From Bacillota bacterium (lineage in GTDB: Bacteria; Bacillota; Bacilli; Paenibacillales; NBRC-103111): a DNA stretch of 13,885 nucleotides. The stretch lies in contig JAEWIS010000057.1 in the NCBI GenBank assembly GCA_023386955.1, positions 1 through 13,885 on the forward strand, in the 5' to 3' direction. Both the position numbers and the translations under genes were made by a program. Shown here one piece after another: positions 1 to 5,701 of the stretch (the stretch's first letter is position 1; each line of letters opens with the position of its first letter). The notes under the pieces were generated by a model that did no database searches, was not told where the DNA came from, and saw nothing but the letters and a program-made list of their open reading frames with translations.

Positions 1-3
1 CCC

Positions 4-79
4 GGGCGCTTAGCTCAGCCGGGAGAGCATCTGCCTTACAAGCAGAGGGTCGGGGGTTCGATCCCCTCAGCGCCCACCA
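4..79 (+). tRNA. tRNA-Val (anticodon UAC)
   Basis: A complete cloverleaf can be drawn. The acceptor stem GGGCGCT (4-10) pairs with AGCGCCC (69-75). The anticodon stem TCTGC/GCAGA encloses loop CTTACAA with anticodon TAC at 37-39. The T arm contains GGTTCGATCCC. The discriminator is A76, and the 3' CCA (77-79) is encoded in the DNA. It is followed after 7 bp by tRNA-Leu, so the two are probably cut from one transcript. The window starts only three bases before the gene, so more tRNA genes may lie upstream. Confidence 0.97.
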
Positions 80-86
80 TACATAT

Positions 87-171
87 GCGGTCGTGGCGGA
101 ATTGGCAGACGCGCTGGATTCAGGTTCCAGTGGACTAATACTCCGTGGAGGTTCGAGTCCTCTCGACCGCA
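87..171 (+). tRNA. tRNA-Leu (anticodon CAG)
   Basis: This is a class II tRNA with a long variable arm. The acceptor stem GCGGTCG (87-93) pairs with CGACCGC (164-170). The anticodon stem CTGGA/TCCAG encloses loop TTCAGGT with anticodon CAG at 121-123. The T loop GTTCGAGTC is present. The discriminator is A171 and the next bases are CTA, so CCA is not encoded, unlike the neighbouring tRNA-Val. The extended variable arm fits Leu. Confidence 0.97.
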
Positions 172-182
172 CTACTCATTAG

Positions 183-222
183 ACAAAAAAGACTTCAGCT
201 TTTATGCTGGAGTCTTTTTTGT
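183..222 (+). terminator. Rho-independent terminator of the tRNA transcript
   Basis: A 17-bp stem with one G-U pair runs from ACAAAAAAGACTTCAGC (183-199) to GCTGGAGTCTTTTTTGT (206-222), with a 6-base loop. The A-tract and T-tract flank the GC core, so it would work in both directions. It lies 11 bases after tRNA-Leu. Confidence 0.9.
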
Positions 223-305
223 CATTCAGCATGTGCGCGGCGGTCTTCTCCTGTTAGAGGAGGGAGATAAAAGTTTGCCATTATTTTGATGGGTAATTTT
301 ACTCA

Positions 306-336
306 TTTAAACCGTATTCGGTGAATACGTTATAAT
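306..336 (+). promoter_or_regulatory. MerR-type promoter with dyad operator upstream of the regulator gene
   Basis: A perfect -10 hexamer TATAAT lies at 331-336. A weak -35 TTTAAA (4 of 6 matches to TTGACA) lies at 306-311, giving an over-long 19-bp spacer. The spacer contains a perfect inverted repeat, CGTATTC (313-319), GGT, GAATACG (323-329). Its centre, base 321, is exactly the centre of the spacer. A 19-20 bp spacer with a central dyad is the known architecture of MerR-regulated promoters, where the regulator untwists the DNA to allow initiation. The gene downstream encodes a protein with a MerR-like DNA-binding domain, so autoregulation is the natural inference. Confidence 0.65.
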
Positions 337-365
337 AAACGCCTAGCATTGGAGGCAATATACAT

Positions 366-785
366 ATGAATTCAACCTGTAACCGATTATACAGTCAAAT
401 CGAAATTATTATTTTAAGTAAGCTTCCGCCTACAACAGTTAAGCGGTGGCTGGAGTATTTTTCAGATTGTGTTCCTTCTATCCGAAAGGGAGATTTAGAT
501 TATTATCAATTTGAGACAGTCGAAGTCCTCAAACGGATTAGTGAATTGAGAAACGAAAAATATCGGTTAAAAAGCATCAGGCATCAGTTGGAGCAGGAGG
601 GCTTTAATAGAAAGAAAGAGGCATCAGAAGAAAATGGGTCAGGTGGAAAAATAACACAAGAGAAAGACATATCTAAAAAAATGGAGAAGGAAGTAGATTC
701 CCAAGCGATTCTTTTGACCCTGCATGCCCTCGCTGCGGAGATGCATAGTATCTCTAAGAAGTTGGAGGTATTATGCAAGAGATAG
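366..785 (+). CDS. MerR-type helix-turn-helix DNA-binding protein
   Basis: A 139-residue protein. Residues about 12-76 match the MerR winged-helix pattern: the recognition-helix segment PPTTVKRWLEYF (21-32), a wing region ending in YYQF (46-49), and the helix VEVLKRISELR (52-62). The middle (80-108) is charged and probably flexible. Residues 110-138 form a predicted amphipathic helix suited to dimerisation. There is no cysteine-based metal site and no recognisable ligand-binding domain, so any effector is unknown. It differs from classic MerR proteins in its short, non-sensor C-terminus and may be closer to RacA-like MerR-fold proteins. The start is supported by GGAGG at 351-355. The upstream promoter carries a dyad in the MerR position. 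The gene is convergent with the minus-strand pair downstream. Confidence 0.75.
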   Translation: MNSTCNRLYSQIEIIILSKLPPTTVKRWLEYFSDCVPSIRKGDLDYYQFETVEVLKRISELRNEKYRLKSIRHQLEQEGFNRKKEASEENGSGGKITQEKDISKKMEKEVDSQAILLTLHALAAEMHSISKKLEVLCKR

Positions 786-808
786 ATGATTGCATGATGA
801 AACAAAAT

Positions 809-853
809 AAAAAAACGCCAATTGGCACCGCGTGTTCGCGATAACCTTAGGCG
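809..853 (-). terminator. Probable terminator of the minus-strand two-gene unit
   Basis: Read on the minus strand, CGCC (853-850) and nearby GG (846-845) can pair with CC-AATT-GGCG (826-816 region), with internal mismatches. The hairpin is followed directly by seven T residues (815-809). It lies about 50 bases after the stop codon at 901. The stem is imperfect, so this is a moderate call. The rest of 786-900 shows no gene. Confidence 0.45.
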
Positions 854-900
854 CAATGTTGGAAACCAATAAGATTACTTGCCTGCGTAACCATGGTCGC

Positions 901-1701
901 TCAATTATGTTTTGGAGGACTAACCTTATTCTTAACGTTAATCCAGGGTTTACCCGGGCTGGGTGTTGGGTTTTTCCAATGAATGATAACCGGCTCTTTA
1001 TGGATGTCTCCGGTAAACCGATGAAGGAAGGTATTAAATTCCTCAATAACTTGTATGATCTGGGAGTCTCTGCTTGAGGATTGATCCCACTTGCTGATTT
1101 CCATAATGAGCATAAAAAGATAGCTGTGCAGCTTTTTGGATTGTTCGGATTTTGGCATAACTTCTTGGGTAAGCACTGAATTTTCATATGGAGCAAAACG
1201 GAGAAGTGTTGACCACCAAAGTTTAGTGAGGGCAATACCTTCAAGCTTTATAATACTGTAATTGATGAAATTACTGAAAACGGGCAGCAGATACTCTCCC
1301 AGCCATTGATTTTCGTCCCTGTATACAATAATGGTGAGTTCCGCTAGTTTTGCGAGAGTGCGGGCAATATGATCTATACCTGAGGCGTTCGTTTGTTTAA
1401 TGATGTCATGCAGAACAGATAATTTCGTATTTATTTCTTCGAATTGACTGCAAAAAAGCTGAATTGTATTTAGACGCGATTGGTTGAAGATCAGGCTTCC
1501 CCGTAAATAAAATAAGGAATGGCATGTAAGGCACCACTCATTGAGCAGAGCCGCTAATTTGTCCGGATTATCATAAACAGCGTAGGAGTAAGCCGTTTGA
1601 GGATCCGGCAGTAGGATATACAACCCTTCCCATAAACGCGGAAATGCCTGCTCCATTAAGATCATGGAATCTATTGCATCAGGAAAGTGGCTATTCGTCA
1701 T
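901..1701 (-). CDS. Helical protein of unknown function, second gene of a minus-strand pair
   Basis: A 266-residue product if translated from ATG at 1701-1699. An upstream in-frame ATG at 1803 would give 300 residues, but the extra 34 (rich in Met and Lys) overlap the acidic C-terminus of the preceding gene in another frame and look like spurious translation. With the chosen start the gene overlaps its upstream neighbour by only 11 bases, which suggests translational coupling. The Shine-Dalgarno is weak (AGAAGAG). The sequence is rich in Leu, Ile, Trp and Phe in amphipathic helices, with no signal peptide or clear membrane segment. The C-terminus is Pro- and Lys-rich. I do not recognise the family and assign no function. 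Confidence 0.7.
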   Translation of the reverse strand: MTNSHFPDAIDSMILMEQAFPRLWEGLYILLPDPQTAYSYAVYDNPDKLAALLNEWCLTCHSLFYLRGSLIFNQSRLNTIQLFCSQFEEINTKLSVLHDIIKQTNASGIDHIARTLAKLAELTIIVYRDENQWLGEYLLPVFSNFINYSIIKLEGIALTKLWWSTLLRFAPYENSVLTQEVMPKSEQSKKLHSYLFMLIMEISKWDQSSSRDSQIIQVIEEFNTFLHRFTGDIHKEPVIIHWKNPTPSPGKPWINVKNKVSPPKHN

Positions 1702-2056
1702 ACGGCTCTTCTGATTTATGACAATTGGGATCATCGTCGTCTTCATCTTCTTCTTCATCTTCATCTCTGGATGTCCTATGCTCCAGATCCAAAACATCCT
1801 CAAGCTTCATCTGCAGAAGCATTTGGTTTTTGATGATGTTTCTAAGTGTTCGTTCCACACTGCGGTTAATATGAAGCATATCGTCCAAAGTGACCGCCTC
1901 GTTCTGAAGTAGGCGCTGAATTTTTTCGCCTTCCGCATTCAAAATATGAGAAAGAGCGATTTCTTCAAGAGCAATGGATGATAACAACAATGTAATCGAC
2001 TCTTGTCGTGTCAATGTTATGATGGGTGTTATGTTCGGTATGTTCGGAAGAGACAT
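1691..2056 (-). CDS. Small conserved Firmicute-type protein with acidic tail
   Basis: A 121-residue protein. The N-terminus is MSLPNIPNITPIITLTR. Then comes a helical core with LLLSSIALEEIALSHILNAEGEKIQ (residues 23-47), a motif I recall from small uncharacterised proteins of Bacillus, Paenibacillus and Clostridium; that is memory, not a search. Residues 55-92 continue as helix. The C-terminus is a run of Asp and Glu (98-109) with a little His and Lys after it. There is no signal peptide. The start is supported by AGGAGAA (2071-2064 on the minus strand). It is the first gene of a pair with the 266-residue protein and is divergent from the glycosyltransferase pair. Function is unknown. Confidence 0.8.
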   Translation of the reverse strand: MSLPNIPNITPIITLTRQESITLLLSSIALEEIALSHILNAEGEKIQRLLQNEAVTLDDMLHINRSVERTLRNIIKNQMLLQMKLEDVLDLEHRTSRDEDEEEDEDDDDPNCHKSEEPYDE

Positions 2057-2590
2057 GAAACACTTCTCCTTTCATTGGCGCTTACGGACCAAAGCTGTTC
2101 CACACAATCCAAGACAGACAAGCTGTTCTGCTGGATAGTGGCCGCGGATTGCATCTGTAATATATACATGAATACTAACCATTATATTCCCCCGTTATCC
2201 CCCATACTTACAGCACCCTCCTCACTAAGCACTCCCGACTAAGTTCACTCGTCATCCTGCAGATTTCCGTTTCTAAACCCAAAGGCGTGTGCATACAGTA
2301 AAATTAACGTCCGGTTAGGCCATCAAATCCACTCGGTCCGTTTTGGAAGGGAGGGTTAATGAGTCGCTATACAACAGGGATATACTCCAGAATGGATTAA
2401 GAGGTTCCTGTACTAGCTGGTGCCTGCCAGAGCAGAGCCTAGAACGGCTTTTCGTTGTTGGCGGTTAAGCTGAATTTGGAATGGAATGAGTTGCGCAGGG
2501 TCTCTATAAACGGGGAGAGTCATATACTGGCAGTGTTATGGGATTAAAAATCCATGAATTCTTAATTGGTTTGAAAATGGGAGGAGAAAC
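2057..2590. other. 534-bp non-coding region between divergent genes
   Basis: No convincing gene is present. The region holds the ribosome binding site of the minus-strand gene (2064-2071) and that of the glycosyltransferase (GGGAGGAG, 2579-2586). It also holds a candidate sporulation -10 element (2292-2300) and a short hairpin around 2415-2433 (GCTGG...CCAG). A 13-codon ORF at 2359-2400 has a purine-rich GGAGGG only three bases upstream, too close for a normal start. The large size suggests regulatory sites for both directions. Confidence 0.6.
2292..2300 (+). promoter_or_regulatory. Candidate mother-cell sigma (E/K) -10 element
   Basis: CATACAGTA fits the SigE -10 consensus CATACAnT and the SigK -10 consensus CATAnnnTA exactly. 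No good -35 box is present at the usual distance; the nearest AC, at 2277-2278, is only 13 bases away. If used, the leader to the glycosyltransferase start at 2591 would be about 285 bases. A nine-base match can occur by chance, so confidence is low. Confidence 0.25.
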
Positions 2591-3715
2591 ATGATTACAA
2601 TAAGTCTCTGTATGATTGTTCGCAACGAAGAAAAAAGTCTGGGCCGTTGCTTGGACGGAGTGAAGGATATTGCTGATGAAATTATTATCGTGGATACGGG
2701 TTCTACAGACAACACCAAAGAAGTTGCAGAATCGTATGGAGCAAAAATCTACGATTTTGAATGGATCCAGGATTTTGGAGCTGCCCGGAACTATTCCTTC
2801 AGCAAAGCAACCAGCGAATACATTCTGTGGCTGGATGCCGATGATACGATAGAAGAGAAGGACAGAGAGCTCTTCAAACAGCTTAAGGCCACGTTATCTC
2901 CGGACTATCAGTCAGTCAGCATGGCGTACAACCTGGCTTTTGACTCCGAGGGAAAAGTCATTAGCAGCTTGCGGCGCAACCGTTTGGTAAGAAGGGATTG
3001 CAACTTCCAATGGATTGGTCCGGTGCATGAGTATCTGGCTGCAGGCGGCAATACGTTGGCAAGTGACGTATGCATCACCCATAAGAAAGACAAGGAGTAC
3101 ACAGACCGTAACCTGCAGATTTACCTGAACCGGGAGAAGAAGGGGGAAGATTTTTCGCCGCGGGACCTATATTATTTTGCCAATGAGTTAAGAGAGCATG
3201 CAAGATATGAGGAATCGGTGAAATATTACAGACGCTTTCTCGATACAGAGCAGGGCTGGATAGAGGATAATTTTCAAGCATGCTTGAAGCTTGCTGCCTG
3301 TTATGAAAAGCTGGGCAATACAAAAGCGCGCATCCAAGCCCTGTGTGAGACATTGCGTTATGACATGCCGCGCTCGGAATTTTGCTGCCAGATGGGCTAT
3401 TATTTCCTGAGCACCAATGAAATTAATCAAGCGATTTATTGGTTCAAAACTGCCATTGAGCTGCCGAAGCGTGAAACCATGGGGCTTCAGGATATGACCT
3501 CGACGAATTGGGTGCCTCATTTGCAATTATGCCTGTGCTACGACAAGCTGGGTTTGTTTACCAAAGCGAATTATCACAATGAAATGGCATTGATGTATTA
3601 TCCGACGCATCCCAGTATGCTGTATAACCGCACTTATTACAAAGGCAAGCTGGGAGAATCCTTCGTGTCTTTCAATGAAGACCTGGTGCAAGCGGCTGAG
3701 GGGAAAAGCGTATGA
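2591..3715 (+). CDS. Family 2 glycosyltransferase with TPR-like C-terminus (SunS-like)
   Basis: A 374-residue cytoplasmic protein with no signal peptide. Residues 1-165 are a GT-A fold family 2 domain: the SLCMIVRNEE start (5-14), the nucleotide-binding VDTGS (34-38), the DxD-type motif LDADD (81-85) that binds metal and nucleotide-sugar, RNRLVRR (129-135), and GPVHEYL (143-149) with CITH (161-164). This pattern is shared with SunS-type peptide glycosyltransferases, which combine a GT2 domain with TPRs. Residues 190-340 are helical repeats of TPR type (for example LYYFANELREHARYEESVKYYRRF), probably for acceptor protein binding. The start has a strong GGGAGGAG site. The gene overlaps the next by four bases (ATGA). 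Nearby Thr-rich collagen-like proteins are plausible acceptors, but the sugar and acceptor are inferred. Confidence 0.9.
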   Translation: MITISLCMIVRNEEKSLGRCLDGVKDIADEIIIVDTGSTDNTKEVAESYGAKIYDFEWIQDFGAARNYSFSKATSEYILWLDADDTIEEKDRELFKQLKATLSPDYQSVSMAYNLAFDSEGKVISSLRRNRLVRRDCNFQWIGPVHEYLAAGGNTLASDVCITHKKDKEYTDRNLQIYLNREKKGEDFSPRDLYYFANELREHARYEESVKYYRRFLDTEQGWIEDNFQACLKLAACYEKLGNTKARIQALCETLRYDMPRSEFCCQMGYYFLSTNEINQAIYWFKTAIELPKRETMGLQDMTSTNWVPHLQLCLCYDKLGLFTKANYHNEMALMYYPTHPSMLYNRTYYKGKLGESFVSFNEDLVQAAEGKSV

Positions 3716-4899
3716 AAACCAGTATCGTGATATTAACGCTTAACCAGCTTCCTCTTACCATCCAATGTTTGGAGAGCATCTGGAAGAATACGTCCACACC
3801 TTATGAGCTTATCCTGGTGGATAACGGATCAAAGGACGGGACAATTGATTATTTAAGAAATTTAGGTGACCGGATCATTCTCATTGAAAATCCGTATAAT
3901 CTAGGTTTTGCCAAAGGCTGCAATCAAGGCACGGAGGTCGCTACTGGGGATCAAATATTATTTCTGAATAACGATACCATTCTGCCCCCAGGTTGGCTTG
4001 AACCCATGGTTGAGGCTTTATACAGTGATGACGATGTCGGAATTGTGGGACCTGTTACGAATTACATTAGCGGCCAGCAGAAGATTCCCGTACCCTATAC
4101 GCATATTGGCGATATGGAGCCCTTCGCAAAGGCCCACATGCAGAAGCATAAAGGAGATATGCAGGAGGTACGGAGAATTGTCGGTTTTTGTCTGATGGCC
4201 AGGAGCAGCTTGCTTGAGGACATTGGCGTATTCGATGAACGGTATGGATTAGGGAATTATGAGGATGACGACTTGTGTCTGCGGGCAGTGAGAGCCGGCT
4301 ACAAGCTGCTAATTGCTTGGGGATCATTTATCCACCATATTGGCCATGCGAGCATGGGCCAGTCAGAATCAGCAAGCTTAGGGAACCTGTTGCAGATTAA
4401 CCGCGAAAAGTCTCTCCAAAAATGGGGTCTTCCTGTCCATGAACTGTTGTATTCACCCGCTGTCCGTATCAGTGCTTGTTTCATTACTTCCAACAGTGAA
4501 GAGATATTGGAAGCCACGCTTTCTTCATTCCAGGGAGCAGTCGAGGAAATTATTGTGGTCGATATGAATTCCTCAGATGGAACCGTGGATATAGCCAGAA
4601 AATATGCAAATAAAGTGGTTGCTCTAAAAAGTGCTGGTTCACCTCAGTTGGAGCCTGAGATGATGTATCAATTAGCCTCGGGTGATTATCTGTTATGGCT
4701 GGAGCCGGGAGATATTCTGGACACCTCCTCACGAAGAAGAATGGCCGGGTTGAAGAAATCCTTATATCCCGGATATGACGTCGTTACTGTTTCCTTCGAG
4801 AATGGCGCCAGATATTTGACCGCAAAAAGCTTGCATAAGGTGGATCCGCAGACCGCTATCAAGTCACCTGATACCGCTTATTTCAGAAGCCAATTGTAA
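3712..4899 (+). CDS. Two-domain family 2 glycosyltransferase; C-terminal domain degenerate
   Basis: A 395-residue protein translationally coupled to the preceding gene (ATGA overlap, 3712-3715). Residues 1-240 form a rhamnosyltransferase-like GT2 domain: SIVILTLNQ (4-11), VDNGS (36-40), NLGFAKGCNQG (63-73), the NND version of the DxD motif (86-88) and EDDD (184-187), the region of the catalytic base. A second GT2-like segment starts near residue 250 (RISACFITSN) with VDMNSSDGT (283-291). Where its DxD motif should be it reads LWLEPGD (328-334), and it stops at 395 before the HEYL/H motifs of the SunS-like type. This half is probably not catalytic. A terminator follows 18 bases after the stop. 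The sugar donor cannot be read from the sequence. Confidence 0.9.
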   Translation: MKTSIVILTLNQLPLTIQCLESIWKNTSTPYELILVDNGSKDGTIDYLRNLGDRIILIENPYNLGFAKGCNQGTEVATGDQILFLNNDTILPPGWLEPMVEALYSDDDVGIVGPVTNYISGQQKIPVPYTHIGDMEPFAKAHMQKHKGDMQEVRRIVGFCLMARSSLLEDIGVFDERYGLGNYEDDDLCLRAVRAGYKLLIAWGSFIHHIGHASMGQSESASLGNLLQINREKSLQKWGLPVHELLYSPAVRISACFITSNSEEILEATLSSFQGAVEEIIVVDMNSSDGTVDIARKYANKVVALKSAGSPQLEPEMMYQLASGDYLLWLEPGDILDTSSRRRMAGLKKSLYPGYDVVTVSFENGARYLTAKSLHKVDPQTAIKSPDTAYFRSQL

Positions 4900-4916
4900 A
4901 AAAAACCGTCGAATAA

Positions 4917-4961
4917 AAGGCGCCGCAAAGCTGTTAATCACACACAGCTTTGCGGCGCCTT
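4917..4961. terminator. Bidirectional terminator between convergent genes
   Basis: A perfect 17-bp stem runs from AAGGCGCCGCAAAGCTG (4917-4933) to CAGCTTTGCGGCGCCTT (4945-4961), with an 11-base loop. A/T-rich flanks lie on both sides (AAAA before, TTATTAT after). It serves the glycosyltransferase pair on the plus strand and the acetyltransferase on the minus strand. The stem ends one base from the acetyltransferase stop codon (4963-4965), so there is almost no 3' untranslated region. Confidence 0.9.
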
Positions 4962-4962
4962 A

Positions 4963-5487
4963 TTATGAGCAGATGGGAGAAGCTCTGGAGGGAACGCCCA
5001 TTGCCCGGAAGCCATCAGGAATATCCTTGGTCACCACTGTATTAGGGGCCACAATACAATCTCTTCCTATATTCACGTTGCCAACGATGACTGCATGGGC
5101 GCCAATAGTAGTGTTATCTCCAATTATCACTTGATTGTCCCGGGTAGTGGTTCCTTGCAGCCCAATGGGAATGCCGATTTCCCGGAATTGGTGATCCGTA
5201 TCGGAGATATAAACATACGGGCCTATTGTCACATTTTTACCGACTTCAATGCGGTTGATGGCAGACATTAATACATCACGGTCGCATCGGGTACCTTCGC
5301 CAATGGAGATTTTGGGGACGGGACCTATCCCCGGTGTGGCCACATTGAACCAATACCCATCTCCGATGGAGGTGTGATCACCAATCCAAACTTCTTCGGG
5401 ATAATTGAAGTAGCCGTCATCGGATATTGTGGCATTCACTCCAAGATAACAAAGCCGATTTCTTAATGAGATGTCAATAGGAGACAT
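4963..5487 (-). CDS. Hexapeptide-repeat (left-handed beta-helix) O-acetyltransferase
   Basis: A 174-residue protein. Imperfect hexapeptide repeats run almost throughout: VWIGDHTSIGDG (33-44), ISIGEGTRCDRDV (60-72), IEVGKNVTIGPYVYI (79-93), VIIGDNTTIGAHAVIVGNVNIGRDCIVAPNTVVTKDIP (119-156). The segment ISDTDHQF (93-100) has the Asp-His pair typical of the active site in WbbJ/maltose-acetyltransferase-like enzymes, which acetylate sugar hydroxyls using acetyl-CoA and act as trimers. The C-terminus GFRAMGVPSRA resembles the usual G.PAK end. The start is supported by AAGGAGGTAA (5505-5498, minus strand). Lying among glycosyltransferase and collagen-like genes, it may acetylate a sugar of the surface glycan; that role is inferred. 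Confidence 0.88.
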   Translation of the reverse strand: MSPIDISLRNRLCYLGVNATISDDGYFNYPEEVWIGDHTSIGDGYWFNVATPGIGPVPKISIGEGTRCDRDVLMSAINRIEVGKNVTIGPYVYISDTDHQFREIGIPIGLQGTTTRDNQVIIGDNTTIGAHAVIVGNVNIGRDCIVAPNTVVTKDIPDGFRAMGVPSRASPICS

Positions 5488-5517
5488 GCTATAGGTTACC
5501 TCCTTCGGAAGCCTTTT

Positions 5518-5526
5518 TATAGTATG
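5518..5526 (-). promoter_or_regulatory. Candidate sporulation-sigma -10 element of the acetyltransferase gene
   Basis: On the minus strand the sequence CATACTATA (5526 to 5518) fits CATAnnnTA, the SigK/SigE-like -10, and its first seven bases equal the SigG -10 CATACTA. Transcription would begin near 5510, a few bases before the strong ribosome binding site at 5505-5498, which is a sensible spacing. A TGAATC lies 15 bases further upstream, short of the 17-18 expected for SigG, and no good SigK -35 is seen. The rest of 5488-5701 shows no gene. Confidence 0.35.
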
Positions 5527-5701
5527 TATGAAGAAGTGCCGGATTCAGACTTGGAAAATAAGGGGACAGGCTGAGTTATATTTTCCTGTCCTTCTTTATA
5601 TGACAAGTTTCTAACTTCTGGGCGGAAGCATATACATAGCTCATAGTGCAAAAAATGGGCTCGGACTGCTATGTCTGCAAAGTCCATCAAGTCCACATGA
5701 A

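Noticed and set aside
87..182. tRNA-Leu 3' end as an attachment site for an integrated element
   Set aside because: No second copy of the tRNA 3' end, integrase or other mobility gene is found in the window.
1699..1803. Upstream start at 1803 for the 266-residue minus-strand protein
   Set aside because: The added 34 residues are only the out-of-frame reading of the acidic C-terminus of the preceding gene; ATG 1701 gives a normal short overlap.
2003..2242. A 79-codon plus-strand frame
   Set aside because: It overlaps the start of the conserved minus-strand gene, has no ribosome binding site and an unremarkable Cys-rich composition.
2359..2400. A 13-codon frame after a GGAGGG sequence
   Set aside because: The purine tract is only three bases from the ATG, too close, and the peptide has no recognisable feature.
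5625..5650. CATATACATA and nearby CATAG sequences as a sporulation promoter for the large glycosyltransferase
   Set aside because: The spacing within the -10 does not fit CATAnnnTA and no -35 is at a usable distance.
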